DNA of 50,263 bases from Peptococcaceae bacterium BRH_c23 (GCA_000961805.1 LADV01000094.1:1-50263); one strand, 5' to 3'. Shown: positions 1 through 8,996, counted from the first letter of the stretch. Program-made: numbers and translations. The notes: a model not told the origin generated them from the letters alone.

Positions 1-2
1 AA

Positions 3-263
3 AGCTCATCCGCCAAGGGCTACGAGAGGATGAAAACAAACTTCATTAATACATCGCTCAAAGTCAGGGCCAACCATATCGCCTTCCTCTGTGAAGACTT
101 GGATCAAACCATTAAGGAAGTGAAGCATAAGCTGCTCCAAATCGCCCCCCATGACAAGGAGACGTATATCATTTATAAGAATAAAGTTTACGATCTTTTG
201 AATGTGTGGCTTAAGGACGAGACGTGGAGCAGGCAAGCTCGCCCCGGCGGAGATGCGCAGTAA
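3..263 (+). CDS. C-terminal end of an unknown protein, cut by window edge
   Basis: The frame is open from the first bases through the ATG at 30 to a TGA-free run ending at the TAA at 261-263, so the gene probably begins upstream of the window. The visible 86 or so residues are hydrophilic and helical-looking, with many Lys/Glu/Asp, and end in a Gly/Arg-rich tail (RQARPGGDAQ). I do not recognise a family and no ribosome binding site precedes the ATG at 30. It sits in a stretch of gene debris, so it may be a relic rather than a working gene. Confidence 0.35.
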   Translation, partial: SSSAKGYERMKTNFINTSLKVRANHIAFLCEDLDQTIKEVKHKLLQIAPHDKETYIIYKNKVYDLLNVWLKDETWSRQARPGGDAQ

Positions 264-365
264 GGAATGGTGAGCATGAGCACATCCCCGAAGCTTCGGA
301 TACATCAGGCTGGGAAATCGCGGCGGACGCTGTCGTTGTTCCGGTAGCTGCCGATCTGTTTTTCA

Positions 366-515
366 TTAAATAACAATGCTTGGGTGACGCTCTTTGAAAG
401 CGCTTTTTTGCTCAATGGAAAGGCCTAGTGTTTTCAAAATTTCAGTTACGATGGTTTTTGACGGCAATTGCAAAGGCAAGCGCTGAAATCTTATGAATGG
501 TCGCAGAATGGTATA
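366..515 (-). pseudogene. Possible transposase C-terminal scrap
   Basis: On the minus strand this stretch reads as a plausible protein tail (key pieces FQRLPLQLPSKT, ILKTLGLS, FKERHPS) before a TAA. The phrasing resembles the C-terminal tails of DDE transposases of Desulfitobacterium-like genomes, but this is recollection, not a match. The reading frame runs into the large hairpin at 517-582 and has no start of its own. It is either a fragment or chance. Confidence 0.25.
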
Positions 516-516
516 T

Positions 517-582
517 TTAGTATATGACAGAAGGTATAACCACGGCTTTATAGCTGTGGTTATACCTTCTGTCATATACTAA
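517..582. repeat. Large near-perfect hairpin (29-bp arms)
   Basis: Arms 517-545 and 554-582 are complementary over 29 positions with a single G-T wobble, around an 8-base loop whose ends can also pair. The inner part (ATAACCACGGCT...AG.. GTGGTTAT) is nearly the same as the terminator hairpin after tex at 4537-4575. It may act as a bidirectional terminator or be a small palindromic mobile sequence. It separates the debris at the left edge from the truncated MATE gene. Confidence 0.7.
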
Positions 583-620
583 GGCTGTTTAAATAACGAG
601 ATTCTGGTATAATAACTTAG

Positions 621-1325
621 CACTATAAGAAGGAAAAGCTAAAGGAGATCACACTTAAATGGGTTATTGTTAAAGATATTGTGTCGATTGGAATTTCCCC
701 ATTTTCCATGCAGTTAGTGGGCAGTATCGTGACTATAATCTTAAATAAAACCTTGGTCAGCTACGGCGGGGATTTATCGATCGCTGCAATGGGGGTAATA
801 AACAGTATCGCAATGCTCATATTTATGCCGATTTTCGGATTAGGACAGGGAGCGCAGCCGATTCTAGGTTACAACTATGGTGCGAGAAACTTTGATCGAG
901 TAAAACAAACCTTAAAGTTATCTGTGATTAGTGCTATGGGCGTGATGATTTTAGGATTTCTAGTCGTGGAATTATTTCCGGTTGCCTTGATGACTCTTTT
1001 CAGCCAAGATCAGGAACTTATCCGTTTGGGGTCATTTGGACTAAGGATTTTTTTAATGATGCTGCCACTCATTGGTTTTCAAGTGATGGCGATAAATTAC
1101 TTTCAAGCTACGGGTAAGCCTAGAAAATCGTTGTTTTTAAGTTTATCCCGTCAACTGATTTTCTTAGTGCCTATGATTTTGATTTTACCTAAGTTTTGGG
1201 GATTGACGGGTGTTTGGTGTGCGGGACCCGTGGCGGATGTTGCCTCTGCTGCTCTTACAGTGGTATGGTTAAAGAAGGATCTTAAGCAGTTGGACCCGAC
1301 TAAAATTGAACCCTCTACTAGGTAA
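621..1325 (+). pseudogene. 5'-truncated MATE family efflux transporter
   Basis: About 225 residues match the C-terminal half of MATE (multi antimicrobial extrusion, MepA-like) transporters, which are normally about 440-460 residues with twelve membrane segments. The conserved block GLGQGAQPILGYNYGA is present near residue 70, followed by hydrophobic helices up to the end. Homology starts at about the sequence LKWVIVKDIVSIGISPF just before the GTG at 681; the open frame only reaches back to a TAG at 618-620, so the first six helices are missing. A TATAAT at 608-613 lies upstream. A half-transporter is unlikely to work. Confidence 0.75.
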
Positions 1326-1383
1326 TATGAAAAGTCTTTTCTGTCCAAGTCATTTGAGTGTGGTCTTATTTACTTCTTAGATG

Positions 1384-1409
1384 AGACAAACGGGTTTGTC
1401 TGCTATAAT
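1384..1409 (+). promoter_or_regulatory. Promoter with overlapping palindrome before the DUF2225 gene
   Basis: A TATAAT (1404-1409) is immediately preceded by the palindrome AGACAAA-CGGG-TTTGTCT (1384-1401), which would occupy the space between -35 and -10. This is a typical operator position, so regulation of the gene at 1535 by a dimeric repressor is plausible. No regulator can be assigned. Confidence 0.4.
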
Positions 1410-1534
1410 TAAGCAAGTGATGACATCTTGTTTAATAAGCTTAAAACGCTTTAATTACGTTGAATATCGTTTAGTCAGTATTCTATATGTAGGGAGTGGC
1501 CGCTTCGACCCGATTTTTAACTAGGAGGCAATGT

Positions 1535-2230
1535 ATGCACCCATTAGAAGCGTTTTATGAAAAAAAATTGATCTGTGTTTATTGTAGCAAGCCGTTTACT
1601 TCGCTGAGAGTGCGTTCTCGCTTTTCGATACCTTATCAGGTCGACAGTGATTTTTGCCCTCACTACAGAGCGGGGAATTACAATCCGCATTTTTATTATG
1701 TGAATGTTTGTCCAGAATGTGGCTTTGCTTTTTCAGAGGAGTTCTCAGATCAATTTTCTAAAGGTACGAAGGAAGTCATTGGTGTTCAGATTACGGGTCA
1801 GTGGGCTAAAAGAGACTTTGGTAAAGTTAGGGATATCCAGCAAGCCTTGGAATCCTATAAACTGGCAATCCTTGCAGGCTCACTCAAGCGCGAGAAAAAT
1901 GCTGTTCTAGCGGGACTTTGTCTGCGTTTAGCCTGGCTCTACCGGACTGAAAACAATACTGATCAAGAAACACGTTTTATGGGTTTAGCGCTCAAAGCCT
2001 ATGAAGAATCCTATCTACACTCTGATTTTACAGGGACATCTATGTCAGAAATAAACGTTTTATTTATGCTCGGTGAGCTGAGTCGGCGATTAGGGCAATA
2101 TAAGAAGGCTATCACTTATTTTGCTAAGGTCATTGAGCATAAAGAAGGCAAAGACGAACAAAAAATAATTACCAGAGCCAGAGAACAATGGAGAATCGCC
2201 GTTGAAGAAAATCGACAGGGAACTATGTAA
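1535..2230 (+). CDS. DUF2225 family zinc-ribbon/TPR-like protein
   Basis: 231 residues from the ATG at 1535, chosen because AGGAGG lies 6 bases before it; the frame is open 13 codons further upstream but without such a site. The N-terminus carries two cysteine pairs, ICVYC near residue 14 and VCPECGF near residue 58, as expected for a metal-binding ribbon of the DUF2225 family found in Clostridia and Bacilli. The C-terminal half is helical with TPR-like periodicity (LGELSRRLGQYKKAITYFAKVIE). Function is not known; in the family it is often a stand-alone gene, as here. A promoter with palindrome lies at 1384-1409. Confidence 0.75.
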   Translation: MHPLEAFYEKKLICVYCSKPFTSLRVRSRFSIPYQVDSDFCPHYRAGNYNPHFYYVNVCPECGFAFSEEFSDQFSKGTKEVIGVQITGQWAKRDFGKVRDIQQALESYKLAILAGSLKREKNAVLAGLCLRLAWLYRTENNTDQETRFMGLALKAYEESYLHSDFTGTSMSEINVLFMLGELSRRLGQYKKAITYFAKVIEHKEGKDEQKIITRAREQWRIAVEENRQGTM

Positions 2231-2248
2231 AAAGAAAAGCCAGTGATT

Positions 2249-2276
2249 TTGTTGATTTGGCTATAAATGGTATAAT
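2249..2276 (+). promoter_or_regulatory. Sigma-A type promoter of tex
   Basis: TTGTTG (2249-2254) and TATAAT (2271-2276) are spaced 16 bases, about 56 bases before the tex start. The -10 is perfect, the -35 fair. Confidence 0.5.
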
Positions 2277-2332
2277 GATTTAGGTGTAGAATAGTTATCA
2301 ACTAATGGATCTATCTAGGGAGGTAGCAACAG

Positions 2333-4501
2333 TTGGAGTTTAATCAAGTCATTGCCAAAGAATTGGGGCTAAAGATATCCCAAATAAACGAAGCCGTTAG
2401 CTTATTGGATGGGGGAAATACCATCCCTTTTATTGCCCGTTACCGCAAAGAAGTAACCGGGGAACTGGATGAAAATATGCTGCGCGATATCGTAGAACGG
2501 TTAGATTATTTACGACGTTTGGACCAGCGAAAGACTGAAGTAATTCGCCTTATTGGTGAACAGGGAAAGCTCACGGAAGAACTGTCTGCTCAAATCATGG
2601 CTGCGACTGTGCTTCAGGATGTCGAAGATCTCTATCGACCGTTTAAACAGAAACGCCGTACCCGGGCAACGATTGCTAAGGAAAAGGGCCTTGAGCCGTT
2701 GGCGGAATGGTTGATGGTACAGTATTTCAGAGGAGATCCTCAAGCAGAGGCAGAGAAGTATCTCAATGCAGAACTGGAGGTTAATACTCTGGAGGAAGCC
2801 TTGGCAGGTGCGATGGATATCATCGCGGAGACGATTGCTGATGACGCGGCTCTTCGCAAACGGATCAGACAAGAAACCTTTCGCCTTGCTGATGTAGTAG
2901 CTGCCTCTATCGCGAAGAAAGCGAAAGAGCGTTCCCCCTTTGAGATGTATTACAATTATCGAGAGCCTGTTCGAAAGATACCTCCACATCGTGTCTTAGC
3001 ACTTAATCGAGGGGAAAAGGAAGAGTTTCTCTCAGTCAAGATCGAAGCTCCTCCAGAAACCCTGCATAGACTGCTTGAACTTCGTTATGTCAAAACGGGG
3101 CCGTGTGCGCCTTGGGTTCAAAAAGCGGCACTTGATGCCTATAAACGATTGATCGAACCCTCCATTGAACGGGAAGTGCGTGCTGAACTTTCTGCTCAAG
3201 CGGAAGAGCAAGCTATTAAAGTATTTGCCGCAAATTTGCGTCAGTTGTTACTCCAACCCCCAGTCCGTGGAAAAATGGTGCTAGGACTTGATCCGGGATT
3301 TATTTCAGGTTGCAAATGGGCGGTCGTAGATGAAACGGGGAAGCTCCTAAAAGTTGGGGTTATCTATCCACATCCCCCACAGAAAAAACGACAAGAAGCT
3401 AAAGCGATATTACGCAAGGCAATAGCTGAGTTTGATGCTAATCTTATTGCCATTGGAAATGGTACCGCATCTAGAGAAACGGAAGAAGTCGTAGCAGAAA
3501 TGATTCGAGAGGATGGGATCTCTGCAGAATTCATTTTAGTAAGCGAAGCCGGGGCATCGGTCTATTCCGCTTCTAAACTAGCGGGTGATGAATTTCCGGA
3601 CTTTGATCTTTCCCTACGGAGTGCAGTGTCTATCGCTAGAAGGTTACAAGATCCTTTAGCTGAACTAGTGAAGATTGAACCGAAGGCTGTGGGAGTGGGC
3701 CAGTATCAGCATGATGTTCAGCCCAAACGCTTAGAGGAATCCCTGCATGGTGTGGTAGAATCCTGTGTGAATGTTGTGGGCGTTGATTTAAATACCGCCT
3801 CCGCTTCATTGCTCCAATATGTAGCTGGGTTAAAGCCGGCGGTAGCTAAAAATGTAGTGGCCTGGCGAGATGAACATGGTAAGTTCAGCCGTCGTGATCA
3901 ACTTAAAAAAATTCCACGCCTGGGAGCACAAACCTATATTCAATGTGCAGGGTTTATTCGCCTTCCAGACGGGGTTAATCCCTTGGAAAATACGCCTGTC
4001 CATCCCGAATCTTATGAGCTTGCCGAAAATATCTTGAAAAAAATTGGGCACACCTCCGGGGATTTGCGAGAGCGGCTCACCGAAGTGCGCAAGAAACTGG
4101 CCGTATTAGAAGCTCAAGAGTTGGCTCAGGAATTTGGTGCTGGGGTTCCGACAATTCGCGATATTTTAGACGCCTTGCAAAGACCTGGCAGAGATCCTCG
4201 AGAGGATTTACCACGACCGTTGCTGCGTCGGGATGTAACGCGTATGGAGGATCTTAGCGAAGAGATGGTCTTAGAAGGAACCGTTCGCAATGTTGTAGAT
4301 TTCGGAGCGTTTGTGGATATCGGCGTCAAGCACGACGGTTTGGTTCATATTTCCCAGTTGTGTGATAAATTCATTAAACACCCAATGGAAGTGGTCGCTG
4401 TAGGGGATATTGTCAAGGTGCGTGTGATCGGGATAGATAAGGCCAGAGAACGAGTGAGTCTCTCCATGCGGGATATTTCGGCCACGATTAAGCCTGTATA
4501 G
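2333..4501 (+). CDS. tex: Tex family RNA-binding protein (S1 domain)
   Basis: 722 residues, full length for Tex/YhgF. Start is TTG at 2333 with GGGAGGT at 2318-2324. The order of domains is visible: N-terminal helical region with PFIARYRKE near residue 32; a YqgF/RNase H-like fold with GLDPGF near 325; helix-hairpin-helix motifs near 500-560 (NVVAWRDEHGKF, GAQTYIQCAGFI); and a C-terminal S1 domain near 645-715 (VVDFGAFVDIGVKHDGLVHIS). Tex binds RNA and acts in transcription and ribosome-associated processes; the exact role is unsettled. Single gene unit with its own promoter and a terminator at 4537-4575. Confidence 0.95.
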   Translation: MEFNQVIAKELGLKISQINEAVSLLDGGNTIPFIARYRKEVTGELDENMLRDIVERLDYLRRLDQRKTEVIRLIGEQGKLTEELSAQIMAATVLQDVEDLYRPFKQKRRTRATIAKEKGLEPLAEWLMVQYFRGDPQAEAEKYLNAELEVNTLEEALAGAMDIIAETIADDAALRKRIRQETFRLADVVAASIAKKAKERSPFEMYYNYREPVRKIPPHRVLALNRGEKEEFLSVKIEAPPETLHRLLELRYVKTGPCAPWVQKAALDAYKRLIEPSIEREVRAELSAQAEEQAIKVFAANLRQLLLQPPVRGKMVLGLDPGFISGCKWAVVDETGKLLKVGVIYPHPPQKKRQEAKAILRKAIAEFDANLIAIGNGTASRETEEVVAEMIREDGISAEFILVSEAGASVYSASKLAGDEFPDFDLSLRSAVSIARRLQDPLAELVKIEPKAVGVGQYQHDVQPKRLEESLHGVVESCVNVVGVDLNTASASLLQYVAGLKPAVAKNVVAWRDEHGKFSRRDQLKKIPRLGAQTYIQCAGFIRLPDGVNPLENTPVHPESYELAENILKKIGHTSGDLRERLTEVRKKLAVLEAQELAQEFGAGVPTIRDILDALQRPGRDPREDLPRPLLRRDVTRMEDLSEEMVLEGTVRNVVDFGAFVDIGVKHDGLVHISQLCDKFIKHPMEVVAVGDIVKVRVIGIDKARERVSLSMRDISATIKPV

Positions 4502-4536
4502 CTGAACTTCTAGCCATCATGTTTCCAAATTCTTTA

Positions 4537-4575
4537 AAGAAATAACCACGGCTTGATTAGTCGTGGTTATTTCTT
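4537..4575. terminator. Bidirectional terminator between tex and HD-GYP gene
   Basis: A 14-bp stem (4537-4550 with 4562-4575), extended by three pairs into the loop, with A-rich left and T-rich right edges, so it can work on both strands between the converging genes. Its core is shared with the hairpin at 517-582. Confidence 0.8.
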
Positions 4576-4649
4576 GTTGGATCACTTTATAAAATAGTTT
4601 AGCTTAATGTCATTTCGGAGGTTCTTTATAATAAAAATGAGACAGACTA

Positions 4650-5324
4650 TTAATTATCCTCGAGTTTAGAATAGGCCTCTTTCTTTATCATCTCGATAAA
4701 CACTTGCCCTAGGTAAGGGTCGAACTGTCTCCCAAATTGTAACTGTATTTCTTCAAAAGGTGTCTGAAGGGTCATAGCTCTTCGATAAGGCCTACCTGAC
4801 GTCATGGCCTCGAAGGCATCAGCTAAGGAAACAATCCGTGCCGCGAGTGGGATCTTTTCTCCGCTAAGCCCTTGAGGATAACCTTGTCCATCGTAGTGTT
4901 CATGATGATGAAGGACAATGGGAATAATAAATTCTAACGCTTTGACTGGCTCTAAAACCTGAGCGCCAATCTCAGGATGTTTTTTGATCTGCTCATATTC
5001 ATCTTCCGTCAATGTACTGGGTTTAAGCAAAATATCATCTTTGATTCCGATTTTACCTATGTCGTGGAGCAAAGAACCCATACGAAGTTGTTTAATTTCT
5101 TCTCGAGAGAGCCCTAACTGAAGGCCCAACATGACAGCATATTTCGTCACTAGAACCGAGTGTTCCCAAGTTTCTATGTTTCTTGCGGCAAGTGCCATAG
5201 CTAGAGTCTGCAAAAATCCGCTGAGAGGTATCGCATTTGTACTTCCATGCGTAACACTATCAATTTCAGGAAAGGATTTTTGAATCTGGTACGAATCTAT
5301 TATGCTAATATTCCGTAAGCGCAT
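4650..5324 (-). CDS. HD-GYP domain phosphodiesterase
   Basis: 224 residues. The HD pair lies at residues 87-88 (LLHDIGKIGI) and the diagnostic HHExxDGxGYP signature at 140-150 (HHEHYDGQGYP), so the metal and GYP residues of a c-di-GMP phosphodiesterase are intact. The N-terminal 35 residues show no receiver or sensor domain. It follows the response regulator gene at 5351 by 26 bases on the same strand, so the two probably form one unit; in RpfG-type proteins the same two domains are fused. Start is ATG at 5324, preceded by GGAGGT-like sequence. Confidence 0.9.
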   Translation of the reverse strand: MRLRNISIIDSYQIQKSFPEIDSVTHGSTNAIPLSGFLQTLAMALAARNIETWEHSVLVTKYAVMLGLQLGLSREEIKQLRMGSLLHDIGKIGIKDDILLKPSTLTEDEYEQIKKHPEIGAQVLEPVKALEFIIPIVLHHHEHYDGQGYPQGLSGEKIPLAARIVSLADAFEAMTSGRPYRRAMTLQTPFEEIQLQFGRQFDPYLGQVFIEMIKKEAYSKLEDN

Positions 5325-5350
5325 TCGTCACCTCCAAAATGAGTTCAGGC

Positions 5351-5716
5351 TTATTTGTAAACCGTTCGCACTTTATCTATAAGTTCGTGAATATCAAATG
5401 GTTTCATCAACACACTTTGGGCCCCCTGCTTCTTAGCTTGTTCCTCTATCTCCTCTCCGCTAACCATAATCACCGGAATATCCTTTGCAAGCCCATCATT
5501 TTTTAGCAATTGTAATACGTCTAAGCCACAGATACCTGGCATGTTATTATCTAATAAAATAAGAGATGGTTTGTTTTCAGACAAAGCATACCCTAAACAT
5601 TCGTCACCGCTGCCCACTTGTTTTGACTCATAGCCTGCGTTAGCAAGTACCTCAGCAAACAACCTGCGAATGGGTAGCCTATCCTCTACCACTAATATGT
5701 ACTCGACCACGACCAT
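5351..5716 (-). CDS. Single-domain response regulator (CheY/Spo0F-like)
   Basis: 121 residues from the ATG at 5716, chosen because GGAGGAGGA precedes it; the frame extends 18 codons further without a site. Receiver landmarks are present: acidic pair in VVEDR near residue 10, phosphoacceptor Asp in LILLDNNMPG near 55, Ser in IMVSGEE and the conserved Lys in LMKPF near 105. There is no output domain. Its likely partner is the HD-GYP protein encoded immediately downstream; no kinase is nearby. It is divergent from the XRE gene at 5838. Confidence 0.88.
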   Translation of the reverse strand: MVVVEYILVVEDRLPIRRLFAEVLANAGYESKQVGSGDECLGYALSENKPSLILLDNNMPGICGLDVLQLLKNDGLAKDIPVIMVSGEEIEEQAKKQGAQSVLMKPFDIHELIDKVRTVYK

Positions 5717-5837
5717 CTTCCTCCTCCACACATTATACATTCTATGACTAATAGTATATATTTTCAACATATTTTATTAACCGTGAGTTTGTGAAAGAGT
5801 TGAATGCAGAGCTTTACAATGGTAGTGAGGTGATAAT

Positions 5838-6197
5838 ATGGAAAGTATCCGAAAAGTGGTAGGAAAAAACATACGGTTCTACCGTCTGTCTAAGGGTTTT
5901 ACACAGGAATTTCTAGCAGAAAAACTTGATGTAAGTAGTACCTATATCGGTTATCTGGAGAGAGGTCAAAAATCCCCTTCGTTGGATCTGATTTCTAGAA
6001 TATCAAAAGCACTTGAAATTGAGCCTGCTTTACTGCTAACCTCACCCGATAAGTGCGATGATGAAATGAAACGTTTAATGTCCCTACTATCAGACAAAGC
6101 ACCTTACTCTGTTGCCTTTGTCCATAATATTGCAACTGCTTACTTCAAATCCCTCGAAGACCATGACTACCAAAAGGATCAGTTACATCACCGATAA
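5838..6197 (+). CDS. XRE family HTH transcriptional regulator
   Basis: 119 residues, ATG at 5838 with GAGGTGATAAT before it. Residues 8-62 form a Cro/C1 helix-turn-helix (IRFYRLSKGFTQEFLAEKLDVSS, then YLERGQKSPSLDLISRISKAL; the first piece shown in two halves is one run broken here by the turn). The remainder is a short helical tail without a recognisable ligand domain. It diverges from the response regulator gene with 120 bases between the starts, so it may control that unit and itself. Confidence 0.85.
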   Translation: MESIRKVVGKNIRFYRLSKGFTQEFLAEKLDVSSTYIGYLERGQKSPSLDLISRISKALEIEPALLLTSPDKCDDEMKRLMSLLSDKAPYSVAFVHNIATAYFKSLEDHDYQKDQLHHR

Positions 6198-6661
6198 CCA
6201 GTAAATTTTGAAAGGATCTCTCTTAACGCTGACAATATTTTTGTCTTCAGTAGTGAACAAGAAACTTGTCCACGTAATGCTTCTTGGCCGTAAATGGCAC
6301 TATTTTTTACTCCCTAGCTGTGATAATAGCAATAGTCTGATATAATGATCAAATGGGCTCATCCTCGCTTTCGGAGATTGCGGGAAAGAGTGATCTTTGG
6401 CTTACTTACGCTACCTTTAACATTGTAGGGGAATTAGTATTAGCTAGTACCCCTTAGCGGCTATGTGCTTTAACTAATGAGTTTGTGCTATAGGGCTGCT
6501 TGTCATGAATGGAGACGTCATAAGTATTCCTTGGCAGAATGCTCAAACTTGGAAAATGTACTGAGTATTGAGAGGCACGGGGCTGATCAAGTGGCCATTC
6601 TCAAATAGGAAGTAAGTTTAGTTTTTAGGTTAATTTTTTTTATTAAACAGGAGGAGTAACG
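6198..6661 (+). other. 464-base gap with extended -10 promoter and structured leader
   Basis: No gene seen. An extended -10 (TGA-TATAAT, -10 at 6343-6348) would start a leader of about 300 bases before the amidohydrolase. Within it, AGGGG near 6427 pairs with CCCCT near 6450, and AATGG near 6354 can pair with CCATT near 6596. I could not match it to any riboswitch class or to 6S RNA. Confidence 0.35.
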
Positions 6662-7864
6662 GTGAATAAAGAAGTGAAGAAGCTTTTAATCAAGAACGGT
6701 CAGATTAAAACGATGGCCGGGCGAGAATTTAGGGGTTATATTCTGGTTGAGGGATCTAAAATTGTAGCCCTCGGAGAAACCTTGGACGGGGACATTCCGG
6801 CGGATGCTGTTGTAATCGATGCTATGGACTGTCTCGTCATGCCAGGGATGATTGACGCTCATTGTCATGTAGGAATTGGCGAAGAGATTTACCGGTGGGA
6901 AGGGGAAGACTTCAATGAAATGACCGATCCTGTGACTCCGGACATGCGAGCGATTGATGGAATTAACCCAGAAGATGAGGGTTTTCGCGATGCTCGACTA
7001 GGAGGAGTGACGGCGGTATTTACTGTTCCAGGAAGTGCCAATGTGATTGGAGGAACAGGGGTCGTCATGAAGACGGTTGGTAAAATCGTAGATAAGATGA
7101 TTGTGCGCGATCCTGCAGGTTTGAAAGTGGCATTTGGGGAAAATCCTAAAATGGTCTACGGTGAACAAAAGAAAATGCCCATGACCCGGATGGGGACTGC
7201 GGCACTTCTGCGTCAGGCCTTAGTGGATGCCCAGGTGTACCGAGATAAACTAATCGAAGGAAAAGAAGATTCGGATAAACTTCCGGAACGAGATTTAGGT
7301 CTGGAAACTCTTGTTAAAGTGATTAACCGCGAAATTCCTCTGCGGGCGCATGCTCATCGTGCGGATGATATTATGACAGCAATTCGTATTGCCCGAGAAT
7401 TCGGAGCCGATCTAGTGATTGAACATTGTACGGAAGGACACAAAATTGCCGAAGAACTTGCGGAGATGGGTTATCCGGCGGTGGTAGGTCCTCTGCTGAC
7501 GAATCGTGCCAAAGTGGAACTTAAGGATAAGTCCTTTAAAACCCCAGGTGTTTTAGCTAGAGCTGGGGTGAAAGTAGCAATTATGACGGATCACTCTGTC
7601 ACACCGATTGAACAGCTTCCGCTCTGTGCGGCCTTAGCCTGCAAAGCAGGGATGGACATCGAGGATGCTTTACGCGCCATTACGATTAATCCGGCTGAGA
7701 TTTTGGGTGTCTCCGATCGGATAGGGACCCTTGAGGTAGGAAAAGATGCTGATATAGTCATTTGGAGTGAGCACCCCTTGTTAATCACCGCCCGTCCACT
7801 CTATGTGATTATTGACGGTGAGATCGTGAGTCCCGAACCGAAGGAAGGCGGATTAAAGGAATGA
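6662..7864 (+). CDS. Amidohydrolase family protein (imidazolonepropionase-like)
   Basis: 400 residues, GTG start at 6662 after AGGAGGAG. Metal-dependent amidohydrolase landmarks: DAHCHVG at residues 65-71 (HxH), HAHR near 237, IEHC near 261 and TDHSVTP near 310 (catalytic Asp region), with the flanking composite beta-sandwich halves at both ends (GYILVEGSKIVALGE; TLEVGKDADIVIWSEHPL). Substrate is not evident; the family includes cyclic amide and imidazolone hydrolases and peptidase-like enzymes. The stop overlaps the start of the EamA transporter (ATGA), so import or export of the substrate by that protein is a reasonable guess. Confidence 0.9.
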   Translation: MNKEVKKLLIKNGQIKTMAGREFRGYILVEGSKIVALGETLDGDIPADAVVIDAMDCLVMPGMIDAHCHVGIGEEIYRWEGEDFNEMTDPVTPDMRAIDGINPEDEGFRDARLGGVTAVFTVPGSANVIGGTGVVMKTVGKIVDKMIVRDPAGLKVAFGENPKMVYGEQKKMPMTRMGTAALLRQALVDAQVYRDKLIEGKEDSDKLPERDLGLETLVKVINREIPLRAHAHRADDIMTAIRIAREFGADLVIEHCTEGHKIAEELAEMGYPAVVGPLLTNRAKVELKDKSFKTPGVLARAGVKVAIMTDHSVTPIEQLPLCAALACKAGMDIEDALRAITINPAEILGVSDRIGTLEVGKDADIVIWSEHPLLITARPLYVIIDGEIVSPEPKEGGLKE

Positions 7865-8796
7865 CTTCTAAATCACCTTCTGGACTCCCGATTGCTGCAG
7901 GCATCGGGATGTCTGTGATTTGGGGTTTCTCCTTTTTATTTACTAAGGAGACACTAGATCATACCTTTCCGCTCCAACTACTTGGCTTTCGCTTCGCAGC
8001 TGCTGCGCTAGTGCTGACTTTATTGAAAGCGACGGGCTTAATCAAGATTAATCTGAAAGGGAAACCGATCTCATCCTTACTTCTACTCGCTCTCTTTCAG
8101 CCGGGTCTTTACTTCATAGGGGAAACTTGGGGTGTTAAGTGGACCTCGGCCTCTGAGGCCGGCATGGTGATCGCTTTGGTTCCCGTAGCCATTGCAACCA
8201 TGGCCGCAATTTTCCTGAAGGAGAAACTCAATGCTAAGCAGGTACTTTCGATCGGGGCCTCTGTCGTCGGCGTGATGATCATCGTATCTGTTCAAGGGGG
8301 CCTTCAGTTTGGAGAACATCTCTGGGGAATTCTTGCTCTTCTCGTAGCGGTATTGGCTGCAGGCGCTTATAGTATTTTGTCAAGACATTCTTCACGGAGT
8401 TTCAATTCCCTGGAGATCACCTTTGTCATGATGTGGGCGGGAACCGTGATCTTTAATGTACTAGGTATCGGGCAAAGCGTAATTCAAGGGGAATTGATAT
8501 CTTATCTAAAACCGCTTCAATTGACGGGTGTGCTATGGGCAATTTTTTACCTGAGCGCTATTTCGTCTGTGCTGGCTTTTTTCCTTTCAAACTATATGTT
8601 TAGTGCCTTGCCCGTTTCTCAGACTGCACCGATTTTTAACCTTATCACGGTCGTAGCGGTTTTTTCAGGAGTGTTTTTTCGCGGAGAGCAGTTTGGCTGG
8701 ATTCATGCTATTGGAATCAGTCTGATTATTTTAGGAGTTTGGGGTACGAATATCTTTGGAAAGACTACCGCCACATCCCTTGCGGAGAGTGCATAG
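7861..8796 (+). CDS. EamA/DMT family transporter
   Basis: 311 residues, mostly hydrophobic, with about ten membrane helices in two EamA repeats (first ending near residue 140, second from about 155). Typical motifs are SVIWGFSFLFTKETL at the N-terminus and EKLNAKQVLSIGASVVGV at the end of repeat one. The ATG overlaps the stop of the amidohydrolase gene by four bases, indicating translational coupling. Drug/metabolite transporters export small metabolites such as amino acids; the substrate here is unknown. Confidence 0.9.
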   Translation: MTSKSPSGLPIAAGIGMSVIWGFSFLFTKETLDHTFPLQLLGFRFAAAALVLTLLKATGLIKINLKGKPISSLLLLALFQPGLYFIGETWGVKWTSASEAGMVIALVPVAIATMAAIFLKEKLNAKQVLSIGASVVGVMIIVSVQGGLQFGEHLWGILALLVAVLAAGAYSILSRHSSRSFNSLEITFVMMWAGTVIFNVLGIGQSVIQGELISYLKPLQLTGVLWAIFYLSAISSVLAFFLSNYMFSALPVSQTAPIFNLITVVAVFSGVFFRGEQFGWIHAIGISLIILGVWGTNIFGKTTATSLAESA

Positions 8797-8929
8797 CATT
8801 TCGAGTATTGAGGGGCGATGGATGAGGGGATTTAGCACCGGGGATTGGATACGTTCTGAAAAACTTATAATGACCTTGGATCTAGGTAACACTAAATTCG
8901 AGGCTCGATAGTTATGGTTTTAATAGATA

Positions 8930-8988
8930 AAAACTTGGAGAAGGAAAAAAGTCTTAGGAAAGGAAAAGGTTAGGTTTGTCCAAGTTTT
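8930..8988 (+). repeat. Inverted repeat just before tsaE
   Basis: AAAACTTGGA (8930-8939) is perfectly complementary to TCCAAGTTTT (8979-8988), 39 purine-rich bases apart, ending 8 bases before the tsaE ATG. As RNA it could close a structure over the tsaE start or act as a weak terminator. Confidence 0.4.
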
Positions 8989-8996
8989 CTTAATCA

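Noticed and set aside
2510..2989. 159-residue minus-strand ORF inside tex
   Set aside because: Lies fully within a conserved tex reading frame, has no ribosome binding site and no recognisable motif.
6343..6600. 6S RNA or T-box leader
   Set aside because: No T-box sequence (AGGGTGG) and no convincing closing stem of a 6S RNA.
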